From the NCBI GenBank assembly GCA_017651245.1, contig JAGCDQ010000011.1:1-42262 (forward strand): a DNA stretch of 42,262 nt, in the 5' to 3' direction. The notes under the pieces were generated by a model. The model saw only the letters and a list, made by a program, of their open reading frames with translations, was not told where the DNA came from and ran no database searches. A program made the translations under genes and the position numbers. This document shows, piece by piece, positions 5,324 to 12,423 of this stretch. The stretch comes from Bacteroidaceae bacterium (GTDB lineage Bacteria > Bacteroidota > Bacteroidia > Bacteroidales > Bacteroidaceae). The first letter of the stretch is position 1, and every line of letters starts with the position of its first letter.

Positions 5324-7618
5324 ATGACAGAAGAAAAATTATTTCTCAACACGCTCACATTCGAGTATCCGAAGAAACCCGTGAAGTTCTTCTTCTCTGA
5401 GAAGGATGATGCCGAGCGCAAGAGCACTCGACTCAAATCTCCCGTGCTCGTTCCAAAAGAGGTTAAACAAACTCAAAAATACATTGACTTATTTGCAGGT
5501 TGCGGTGGATTGACTTTGTACACAACTTTCGATTTGCCGACAGAAGAATTTGATGCAATTCATATAGATTTTAACGAGCCCGAAAACGAATACTTGGTTA
5601 AGAAATACTACAACCACAAATTAGAGAAGTATTTCAGATTTTATGATGATGTTGTAGTAACAAAGTCGGACATAACCGATGACATACAAGTATGGATTCT
5701 CAGCAATGGGGAAAAGAAGCAGTTCACCCATAATGGCAAGCAATATGAACTTATGGAGATGGACAGATTCACTTTGAGGGTGAAATTTGACCGCTTCAAC
5801 AACAGACCTTACCTTTTGGTTGCCAATGATAGGCCGGCACAATTACTCAATGTTCCTCTTGCAAAACTCTTTAGCGAATGCCCTAGCGATCCTTTCATGG
5901 TTCAGGCTGGAATAACACCAAGCATGATTAATTATGTCATGACTCGCGAGGTGCGTAAGAACAAAGACGATAAAAACTATGTTGTTCGCAAGATTGACAG
6001 GTATGAATATCTGCAAAGCCACAACATGTATTGTCCGCCTGAAACAACTCGTCCCATTCTAGGCGGAGAACTGAAAAGATACTTTGGGTTGGATAGACAT
6101 GAGGAGCCACGTTCTTTCGAAAGCAAATACATCAAATACAGGGAGAAGATTGAAGCATTCCGCAAGAGATTCCTAAACACAGAGGACATAGAGAAGATAT
6201 TCCACCATCTTGCATACAACTTCACCGAGGTTAATCCGTTGCAGATCGGACAGACAAGCAGTTCCAAGCGTATGCTCAAATTTGGCAAGGATGAAAATGG
6301 TAATGCTTTCAAAAATCCTCGTCAACAGATGGGAGTGAATTTTGGCCCCAACATAAAGTGTCCACACACCGATGTACGGATGATTTTCATCTTTCCCAAA
6401 AGCAGCCTTGCTGAAGCACGTGGCTTAATCCAACACATGCACGATGGTGGATATAAAGGTCAAAGCAAGCCACTCTCGAATTACATCGGAAGTAATGTGA
6501 GTTATGCTGACAGCTCATTCCACATTCAGTTCAAAGACGAAACAAATCCTGTTCCAGAAATAGAAAAAGCACTTCAAGGTGATTGCTATAGGAACAAAGA
6601 CGAACGTATCAAATATGTTGGTATCTATATTTCTCCTATCCATAAATATGCATCGTCCCGCGACACTAAAGAGTGTTACTACAAGATTAAAGAACTGCTC
6701 TTGAAATACGACATCCCCACACAATGTATTGACAGGGAGAAGATGAACACTATGATTGACAAGGACAATCGAACCAACAAAGCTAATTTCGTATATACCC
6801 TTCAAAACATGAGTGTGGCTATTTGTGCAAAGTTAGGTGGCTCGCCTTGGTTACTTGATGAAACAGAGAAGAAAGAACTAATTATTGGCATTGGCGCATT
6901 CCGAAGCGATAATCAGCAATATATTGGTGCGGCTTTCTCATTTGATAACACAGGTGTTTTCAACGATTACAGCTACTTTCAGAAGTCTGAACTGGACGAG
7001 TTGGTTGGTGCAATCAAGATGGCTATCATGCATTATTCTGCTGTCAACAATCCGCCGGAGCGTATCATCATCCATTATTACAAGAAGATAAGTCGTAAAA
7101 GAGAGTTCAAAAAGGTAGAAGACATGCTTCACAGCCTTAACCTTGATGTGCCTGTCTATGTCGTAACCATCAACAAAACGGAGTCTGAAGATATTGTGTT
7201 GTTCGATGAAGAAAGCGCTTACTCATCTTACAATTATCAGACACGACAGAACGAGTCAATAAAAAGCCTTATGCCTTATAGTGGTAAGTGGATTAACCTC
7301 GGTCCCTCAAAAGATGGACATCGATACCTCCTTTGCAATAACACGCGATACGAGAACGAACGATTCAACGCAATGGATGGATTCCCCTTCCCAGTCAAAC
7401 TGACTATAGCCTGCCCTAATCGAAATGATGAAATTGAGACACCTGTGATTCAGCAATTGATTGACCAGGTATATCAGTTCAGCCGCATTTATTGGAAATC
7501 GGTGAAGCAGCAAGGATTGCCTGTTACCATCAAATACCCAGAGATGATAGCTGAGATTATGCCTCATTTCAACGACAAGACGGTTTATACCGAGAGTAAC
7601 TGTTTGTGGTTTTTGTAA
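5324..7618 (+). CDS. ago: Long prokaryotic Argonaute with inactive PIWI domain
   Basis: The 764-aa protein has full-length Argonaute layout. The N-terminal part contains TLTFEYPKKP and LYTTFD. The MID region around residues 445-475 has ECYYKIK and PTQCID, matching the Y-K...Q pattern that holds a guide 5' end. The PIWI domain spans about residues 500-764 (AKLGGSPWLLD, ELIIGIGAF, IIIHYYKK, C-terminal LWFL). The catalytic Asp positions appear lost: Gly524 in IGIGA where GxD is expected, and HYY at 584-586 where an Asp usually follows. It probably binds guide and target but does not cut, like long-B Argonautes that signal to a partner. Residues 53-63 carry YIDLFAGCGGL, an exact cytosine-methyltransferase motif I. 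It starts 1 base after RloB, and a 336-aa gene follows after 12 bases. Confidence 0.85.
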   Translation: MTEEKLFLNTLTFEYPKKPVKFFFSEKDDAERKSTRLKSPVLVPKEVKQTQKYIDLFAGCGGLTLYTTFDLPTEEFDAIHIDFNEPENEYLVKKYYNHKLEKYFRFYDDVVVTKSDITDDIQVWILSNGEKKQFTHNGKQYELMEMDRFTLRVKFDRFNNRPYLLVANDRPAQLLNVPLAKLFSECPSDPFMVQAGITPSMINYVMTREVRKNKDDKNYVVRKIDRYEYLQSHNMYCPPETTRPILGGELKRYFGLDRHEEPRSFESKYIKYREKIEAFRKRFLNTEDIEKIFHHLAYNFTEVNPLQIGQTSSSKRMLKFGKDENGNAFKNPRQQMGVNFGPNIKCPHTDVRMIFIFPKSSLAEARGLIQHMHDGGYKGQSKPLSNYIGSNVSYADSSFHIQFKDETNPVPEIEKALQGDCYRNKDERIKYVGIYISPIHKYASSRDTKECYYKIKELLLKYDIPTQCIDREKMNTMIDKDNRTNKANFVYTLQNMSVAICAKLGGSPWLLDETEKKELIIGIGAFRSDNQQYIGAAFSFDNTGVFNDYSYFQKSELDELVGAIKMAIMHYSAVNNPPERIIIHYYKKISRKREFKKVEDMLHSLNLDVPVYVVTINKTESEDIVLFDEESAYSSYNYQTRQNESIKSLMPYSGKWINLGPSKDGHRYLLCNNTRYENERFNAMDGFPFPVKLTIACPNRNDEIETPVIQQLIDQVYQFSRIYWKSVKQQGLPVTIKYPEMIAEIMPHFNDKTVYTESNCLWFL

Positions 7619-7630
7619 TCTGGATGTCCT

Positions 7631-8641
7631 ATGAACAGCTTTGATCTGAAGAAAGTGCATGACCTGATTATGTTTCGAGATGTCTGCACGACTGATAATG
7701 CCTATATGACAGAGGCCAGTAGTTTGCCTCGCATAGAATTGGAAACGGAAGCGTTGTATGTGCTAACGCCCAAAATGTCTGTGCTCTTTACGCCAAAGCT
7801 GCGATATTATAGACTCGTTGTCGAAAACGAAATCAATCGCCACATTAATGCTGCAACAGAGTTGCTGGAGGCAGATGGAACAGAAGAACTGACAAAGTTT
7901 GTCTTAAAGAAGACACGCGAAGCAGTTGCCACCTTGATGAACGAAGCTAAGCGACTGACAATATTAAATAATGGAGATAAGAATTGGGAAAACATTATCT
8001 CAGAAAAGCCGTCTATTCCAAGACACCTGAAAGCGGCTACTGAACTTGCCGTGTATAGTCATTATGTAATTGCGGAGTTGGCTCGTTGCTGGCTTGAGTT
8101 GCAAGACAGATACGCTTATGTTATCGGTGAAGCAGGTTGTTACGACGTATCTCTGTTCTATACTTCAATCGTTGGGCTCAATCCTGACAAAGAGTTTGAA
8201 TTGAAGCGGTCGGAAAAGTACGAAGAAGAAGCAAAAGGATTTAGGAAGGTTCGGATGGACTGCTGTTTCCTCTACGACAACGAAGAATACTTTGCCATTG
8301 CCATACAGGAGTTCACGAATAAGTTACATGCTCACCATCTTATACCTGAAGATTTAGATTTAAAGCAAATGGAGAGTTTGTTCCGTGGGCATTCGTGTAG
8401 GACAAAGTATAAATGGTTGGGCCCCAACCATGTACTCACCCACATTATCAAAGGCTTAACCAAGGATGACAATCCTGTTATCACTTCATGGCCAGAAGGT
8501 ACTTCAAAATGGGAAGTTGTGTCTTGCCGATTTGTGGATAAAGATAACAATCCCATACCAAACATCCGTCAGGAAAAGGCCAGAAAGGGTTCCAAAACGG
8601 TGGTCAAGGAGGTCGTTGAAACTCTTGCTGGGTATCTCTAA
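7631..8641 (+). CDS. Unknown protein in the Argonaute operon
   Basis: This 336-aa protein starts 12 bases after the Argonaute stop and is the last gene of the operon. I do not recognise its family. It is soluble with no signal or membrane segment. Residues about 70-130 are helical and charged (ENEINRHINAATELLEA, FVLKKTREAVATLMNEAKR). The middle has a conserved-looking ELAVYSHYVIAELARCW. The C-terminal third carries FRGHSCRTKYKWLGPNHV and a basic stretch ending in ETLAGYL. The KYKWLGPNHVLTHII segment is faintly like the W-x-G region of RteC-type regulators, but that is too weak to name it. No nuclease, TIR, SIR2 or membrane effector motif is visible. By position it is a candidate effector or accessory of the Argonaute. 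Confidence 0.75.
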   Translation: MNSFDLKKVHDLIMFRDVCTTDNAYMTEASSLPRIELETEALYVLTPKMSVLFTPKLRYYRLVVENEINRHINAATELLEADGTEELTKFVLKKTREAVATLMNEAKRLTILNNGDKNWENIISEKPSIPRHLKAATELAVYSHYVIAELARCWLELQDRYAYVIGEAGCYDVSLFYTSIVGLNPDKEFELKRSEKYEEEAKGFRKVRMDCCFLYDNEEYFAIAIQEFTNKLHAHHLIPEDLDLKQMESLFRGHSCRTKYKWLGPNHVLTHIIKGLTKDDNPVITSWPEGTSKWEVVSCRFVDKDNNPIPNIRQEKARKGSKTVVKEVVETLAGYL

Positions 8642-8651
8642 CAAAATATAC

Positions 8652-8687
8652 ACTTACGACGCAATCTACTCGTCGTAAGTTTTTCTT
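8652..8687 (+). terminator. Terminator of the Argonaute operon
   Basis: ACTTACGACG (8652-8661) and its exact complement CGTCGTAAGT (8671-8680) are separated by 9 bases and followed by TTTTCTTTT. It lies 11 bases after the stop of the last operon gene. Confidence 0.85.
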
Positions 8688-8713
8688 TTGCAATTTCTAA
8701 AAATTTTTCATAG

Positions 8714-8751
8714 CCCATATCTTGCTTGTAATTAGCAAGGTATGGGTTTCT
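8714..8751 (+). terminator. Second strong hairpin after the operon
   Basis: CCCATATCTTGCT (8714-8726) pairs with AGCAAGGTATGGG (8734-8746), 13 bp with one G-U pair and a 7-base loop, followed by TTTCTTG. It stands 34 bases after the first terminator. It could terminate read-through in both directions or mark an old module end. Confidence 0.65.
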
Positions 8752-8861
8752 TGTTTGTTGCTACTACGATTTACTACGGCATTTTTTTGAGGGTGTCGTA
8801 GATGCGCTTCTTGGGATATTGCCGATGGTCAGCAGAACTCAATCTGTCTGGCCGAAGCAAT

Positions 8862-9368
8862 ATGAAAAATAGTAAAAGAACTCGCGTTGGGTCTGAAGCA
8901 CAGTATGGCCCACGCCTCGCAGGAGAAATCCTGCACAACTATCTTGAGAACAGCAACGAACCTTTAGCAGTTGCTTATCGTGAACACACATCCGATGCAG
9001 AGGCAGAGGATGAAACCGATGGACTCTTCAAGGACTTCTTTCCTGACACACATCTAGATGTCGACCTGAAACTGCTGACTCGAAAGCCTTGCCATCTGCC
9101 TGTTGGAGCGATGCTTGATGGTGCTATAACACGTGATGGCGTAGATCATTTCTGCTTCATTCAGAACACCTTTGAGAAAAAGAAGGTGGATAGTCGTAAT
9201 TCTCATGTTTACAAAGGTTTGTATATTAACGTAAACAAAAGTAAAGATGGTAAGCTTTATCCAACTTTCAGAAGTCCTCATTATACTAAGGTATTCACTT
9301 TCCCTAACTTTTGCAGAAAAGCTGCCGAGGAGTTGTTGGCGATTGCTGGCTTTTTAGAAGAGAATTAA
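8862..9368 (+). CDS. Conserved hypothetical protein before replication module
   Basis: From the ATG at 8862 the product is 168 aa. The frame is open from 8802, but the first 20 codons there (MRFLGYCRW...) have no supporting context, and the MKNSKR start looks natural. Recognisable blocks are EAQYGPRLAGEI, NEPLAVAYREH, FKDFFPDTHLDVDLKL, DHFCFIQN and HVYKGLYINV, ending GFLEEN. I have seen similar proteins next to VirE/DUF3987 genes in Bacteroidales, but no function is known to me. It is soluble with no catalytic motif. Its position just before the repeat-flanked AT-rich region suggests a link with the replication-like module. Confidence 0.65.
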   Translation: MKNSKRTRVGSEAQYGPRLAGEILHNYLENSNEPLAVAYREHTSDAEAEDETDGLFKDFFPDTHLDVDLKLLTRKPCHLPVGAMLDGAITRDGVDHFCFIQNTFEKKKVDSRNSHVYKGLYINVNKSKDGKLYPTFRSPHYTKVFTFPNFCRKAAEELLAIAGFLEEN

Positions 9369-9388
9369 CCACGAAGAGGAAATGACTT

Positions 9389-9559
9389 AACTTCAGTTAC
9401 TTCAGTTCTTCAGTTCCATTTTAAGGGGTGCGCATTCTCTTTTTTCTATTTATTAATATTTATAAATACTTAATAATCAATATATTATATATAGATATAT
9501 AGTAGAATAAGGGGGTTGTGATACCCTCGAAAAACAACTGAAGTAACTGAAGAACTGAA
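9389..9559 (+). other. Inverted AACTGAAG repeats around AT-rich core (possible origin)
   Basis: Three CTTCAGTT-type units stand at 9391-9415 and three AACTGAAG units in opposite orientation at 9535-9559. The 15-base CTTCAGTTACTTCAG (9391-9405) is the exact complement of 9538-9552. The enclosed stretch 9440-9510 is almost pure A/T. It lies just before a DUF3987 gene and a primase. Repeats plus an AT-rich unwinding region next to replication genes suggest an origin or the operator of the module; neither is proven. Confidence 0.45.
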
Positions 9560-9572
9560 GAAACCAAAAAAA

Positions 9573-10919
9573 ATGTCTTACACTAAAAAGAAAAAGAAAA
9601 TGATTTACGATATCACAAAATCCACATGTCCAGTCGAGATGCCACATCTCGGTCGTGGACTTGAGGCACTAAGCCTCTTGCTTTCCCCTACAAGCAAAGA
9701 CATGCATCCTGTGCTTTTCCCTATGGAGTTTCCCATCTGGGGCGCCCACATCAGCGATGCTGAATTCCAGTACCCCAGCGGGCAATGGCTCGAACTGTGC
9801 GGACAGCAGGCCGTGCAGGTGGCTGCAAGTGCCGACAACAAGGGGCAGCTGGGACTGATGGTGGAAGGAGCCAACCGCGATTACCGTGCGGAAGATGAGG
9901 CGGAGATGAAGAAGTATAACCAGTATGCACGCAACTACAAGAAACGCTCTCAGACGAAAGACCGTCCTGACGAGGTGTTCCCCTTGCTGCATATCCTTCC
10001 TGCCAACACGACACTCCCAGGATTTCTGAGGGCTCAGATGAAGGCTCAGGAGAATGGTGGAATCACCACATTCATCGACGTGAAGGAGATAGAGCAGCTT
10101 GATGCCCTGTGCGGCTCCCATAAGAAAGTGTCTGAGATGTGCCGCTTGATTTACGACCGTGAGATTTACTCTGCCCTTCGAGCAACGGTTGATGGGGTCA
10201 GTGGTATTTGTCTGCTCAGAACCAACATCACGGCGTCGGCAACTCCCGGACGTGCAAGAAATTTTTTTAAGAATAACTTGCACGACGGCACCTTGGGCAG
10301 AATGGTGTTCAGCTACAAGCCTCGCAGCAGCCGCTCTGGTCGGATTCCTCGCTTGGGCAACAAGCTCGATGAGGATTTCTACGAGCAGATGGATAAGTAT
10401 TTGTCGCGTCTCGACAGCTGCAAGGGACGCTATGTAATCAAACCCTTGAACAAACTCATACAAAGCATCTCTGATGATTTGGCTGAGTTTGCCGACCTGA
10501 CGGACAACGACACCTTGTGGAGCTATGGCAAGAGAAGCTTGATTTCTGCATGGAAAGCAGGTTGCATCATGTGGGCTCTCAATGAGCAAAGCTGGAGTCG
10601 TGGAATGGCTGACGCCGTGGAATACTTGGTTTGGCATGACCTTTGGTCTAAATGGCAGGTGATGGGAGACTTGCTGAAGGAAGGCGACACCAGTACCAAA
10701 GAGGTTGCCAAGAGTGGACCTGCCAACATGCTGGACGCTCTGGTGGGACCAACCTTCAACGAACAGCAGCTGGACGCACTCCGAGAGAAACTTGGTAAGC
10801 CCATTGGAGCTGCAACCAAGAAGCAGTTAAGCGTTTGGACTGCCAGAGGTCTCATTGAATACTCGAACCAAACGGGACTCTATTCTAAGACGGAAAAGTA
10901 TCTGAAAGGAAAACAGTAA
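9573..10919 (+). CDS. DUF3987 (VirE-type) replication-associated protein
   Basis: The 448-aa protein matches the DUF3987 pattern: GQWLELCGQQAVQVAAS, NKGQLGLMVEGANRDYR, then PLLHILPANTTLPGF and a core with LRTNITASATPGRARNFF and GTLGRMVFSY. DUF3987 proteins are ATPase/helicase-like factors found with primases on plasmids, prophages and integrated elements. The usual glycine-rich Walker A is degenerate here (AASADNKGQL), and the protein is at the short end for the family, lacking a VirE_N domain. An ATG at 9600 (MIYDITK) is an alternative start. The primase follows after 3 bases, so they form an operon. Confidence 0.7.
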   Translation: MSYTKKKKKMIYDITKSTCPVEMPHLGRGLEALSLLLSPTSKDMHPVLFPMEFPIWGAHISDAEFQYPSGQWLELCGQQAVQVAASADNKGQLGLMVEGANRDYRAEDEAEMKKYNQYARNYKKRSQTKDRPDEVFPLLHILPANTTLPGFLRAQMKAQENGGITTFIDVKEIEQLDALCGSHKKVSEMCRLIYDREIYSALRATVDGVSGICLLRTNITASATPGRARNFFKNNLHDGTLGRMVFSYKPRSSRSGRIPRLGNKLDEDFYEQMDKYLSRLDSCKGRYVIKPLNKLIQSISDDLAEFADLTDNDTLWSYGKRSLISAWKAGCIMWALNEQSWSRGMADAVEYLVWHDLWSKWQVMGDLLKEGDTSTKEVAKSGPANMLDALVGPTFNEQQLDALREKLGKPIGAATKKQLSVWTARGLIEYSNQTGLYSKTEKYLKGKQ

Positions 10920-10922
10920 GCT

Positions 10923-11885
10923 ATGGATAAGTTTGAATTGCAAAAGCTCCGCGACCTCCCGATAGAGGGGGTCGCAGAGCGACTTGGACTCGAAGTGAAG
11001 ATGCACATGGCACTGTGCCCGTTCCATGACGACCACCATGCAAGCCTGTCGTTCAAGGTGAGCCGGAACACGTTCCGATGCTTCGTCTGTGGAGAGTCGG
11101 GTGGGACGATTGACTTGGTGAAGGGAGTGCTCCATAAGGATTTCTTGGATGCTTGCCGTTGGCTGGCTGATGAAAACAATGTGATAGTTCAAGAGTTCAA
11201 GGTTCAAAGTTCAAGGATTCAAGAGAAACCGTTCGACGCCAGTCGGTACGAACGTTTCTTTGAACGTCCGTGGTTGTCTATAGAAGCCCGCAAGTTTCTC
11301 TTTGAGGAAAGGAAGTTGGATGAGCGGGTGGTGCGTTGGTGCCGCTTGACTTCGTGGCAAGACAAGAAGGGCGTGAACTGGTTGCAGATTCCTTACTATA
11401 ATCAGGAAGGAAAGTTGGTGGGAATACAGAACAGGAACTTAGGGTTCAAAAAGTTCAAGGTTCAAGAGGTTCAAGGTTCAATTTCCAACTGTCAATTGTC
11501 AACTGTCAACTGTCAACTGGTTCCTCGTTTCCGTTTTCCGCAGGGTTCGCAATGCAGCATCTACAATCTGCCTATCCTGAAACTGCTACAACCCGGTGAA
11601 GATCTCTACATCACGGAAGGATGCTCTGACTGTTGGGCAATGCTCTCGGCAGGGCACAAGGCAATCGCCATTCCGTCAGCGACTTTGCTGAAACCGAAGG
11701 ATGTGGAACTGCTCTCAATTGTCAACTGTCAACTGTCAACTCGCTTCCACATGTTTCCCGACCGCGACGAGCCAGGCGAACGCCTCTTCCTCCAACTCAA
11801 GGAGCTGCTGCCCAATCTGGAACACCACCAGCTGCCTTTGGGTTGCAAGGACTACAGTGAATACTATTTGAGGTTGGAGATTTGA
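10923..11885 (+). CDS. CHC2 zinc-finger and TOPRIM primase
   Basis: The 320-aa protein is a small DnaG-like primase. The CHC2 zinc finger is Cys32, His35, Cys53, Cys56 (CPFHDD ... CFVCGES). A TOPRIM domain follows, with YITEGCSD and metal-binding FPDRDEPGE. It would make RNA primers for replication of an integrated element. Three short repeat arrays are inserted in frame: near residues 88-100 (KVQSSRIQE), 177-200 (VQEVQG then NCQLSTVNCQL) and 265-274 (IVNCQLSTR). These match interspersed repeats seen elsewhere in the window and look like late insertions that kept the frame. The last one falls just before the TOPRIM DRDE motif. Confidence 0.82.
   Translation: MDKFELQKLRDLPIEGVAERLGLEVKMHMALCPFHDDHHASLSFKVSRNTFRCFVCGESGGTIDLVKGVLHKDFLDACRWLADENNVIVQEFKVQSSRIQEKPFDASRYERFFERPWLSIEARKFLFEERKLDERVVRWCRLTSWQDKKGVNWLQIPYYNQEGKLVGIQNRNLGFKKFKVQEVQGSISNCQLSTVNCQLVPRFRFPQGSQCSIYNLPILKLLQPGEDLYITEGCSDCWAMLSAGHKAIAIPSATLLKPKDVELLSIVNCQLSTRFHMFPDRDEPGERLFLQLKELLPNLEHHQLPLGCKDYSEYYLRLEI
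11185..11222 (+). repeat. GTTCAA repeat inside primase
   Basis: Variants of GTTCAAG/GTTCAAA occur about five times in tandem within the primase reading frame, encoding the unusual Gln/Val/Lys text VQEFKVQSSRIQ. Confidence 0.7.
11445..11521 (+). repeat. GTTCAAG and GTCAACT repeats inside primase
   Basis: A GTTCAAG array (11445-11480) is followed by CAATTGTCAACTGTCAACT-type units (11488-11520). Both keep the primase frame open. Confidence 0.7.
11715..11743 (+). repeat. GTCAACT repeat inside primase TOPRIM region
   Basis: CAATTGTCAACTGTCAACTG-type text repeats the unit seen 220 bases earlier and encodes SIVNCQLST just before the DRDE metal motif. Confidence 0.7.
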
Positions 11886-11906
11886 GATTTGAGGTTTGAG
11901 ATTTTG
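11872..11906 (+). repeat. GAGGTTTGAGATT interspersed repeat
   Basis: Degenerate heptamer-like units (GAGGTTG, GAGATTT, GAGGTTT) cover the primase stop and the gap before the DUF4248 gene. The same family recurs at 12143, 13003, 14212 and 32031. Confidence 0.7.
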
Positions 11907-11920
11907 TAAAGGTTAAAGAT

Positions 11921-12139
11921 ATGGAAGAGTTTGTGATTCGTACCTATACGAAGAAGGAGCTGGCGCTGATGTACTTCCCCGACAGCAGTCCGCGCACGGC
12001 AGTCAAGCACCTGATGGCGTGGGTGAAGCATTGCACCCAGTTATGGCAGCAGCTGCAGGCAATGGGATACAGCAACACCTGCAAGACATTCACGCCTCGC
12101 GAAGTGAGGACGATTGTGGAGCATCTGGGAGAACCGTGA
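11921..12139 (+). CDS. DUF4248 small protein
   Basis: The 72-aa protein fits DUF4248, a small Bacteroidales family: FVIRTYTKKELALMYFP at the N-terminus, AVKHLMAWVKHC in the middle and FTPREVRTIVEHLGEP at the end. The final block is the family's most typical part. The function is unknown. It recurs with DUF3987, primase and HU-like genes in related genomes and here stands 35 bases after the primase, so it probably belongs to the same module. The helical tail ending in a turn suggests a small DNA- or protein-binding factor, which is inference only. Confidence 0.8.
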   Translation: MEEFVIRTYTKKELALMYFPDSSPRTAVKHLMAWVKHCTQLWQQLQAMGYSNTCKTFTPREVRTIVEHLGEP

Positions 12140-12142
12140 AAA

Positions 12143-12183
12143 GAGGTTTGAGGTTGGAGATTTGAGATTTGAGGTTTGAGATT
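12143..12183 (+). repeat. GAGGTTTGAGATT interspersed repeat
   Basis: About six degenerate 7-base units (GAGGTTT, GAGGTTG, GAGATTT) directly follow the DUF4248 gene, as at 11872-11906. Confidence 0.7.
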
Positions 12184-12206
12184 TTTTTCAAAGAAAAAGT
12201 TCCCCA

Positions 12207-12263
12207 ATCGTCCGCTATCGTCCGCTATCGTCCGAGTGGCGGGTGGGGGATGTCGTAACTTTG
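12207..12263 (+). promoter_or_regulatory. ATCGTCCGCT direct repeats and -7 box before HU-like gene
   Basis: ATCGTCCGCT occurs in tandem at 12207-12216 and 12217-12226, with a partial third copy to 12234. A Bacteroidota -7 box, TAACTTTG (12256-12263), follows 21 bases later without a clear TTTG at -33. The repeats sit where a -33 element would be, so they may be an activator or repressor site. The 160-base leader to 12423 also has ACACGTGCAG twice (12318, 12341) and a long inverted pair ATTTGCA/TGCAAAT. Confidence 0.5.
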
Positions 12264-12423
12264 CATCGTCTTAGAAAAACAGGAATGCGCACCTGCATTT
12301 GCACCCTCCCCGAGGCAACACGTGCAGACTCCCGGGCACTACACGTGCAGGCTCCCGAGGCTGCAAATCGAGACGAAACAAATTGAGAATTGTAAAATTA
12401 AAAAATTAAAAAATTAAGGAACT

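Noticed and set aside
5477-5600. A DNA cytosine methyltransferase gene
   Set aside because: Only motif I is present. The PC, ENV and target-recognition motifs are missing and the rest of the frame is Argonaute.
9669-10637. 322-aa open frame opposite the DUF3987 gene
   Set aside because: Antisense shadow. The plus-strand DUF3987 reading has conserved blocks and operon spacing with the primase.
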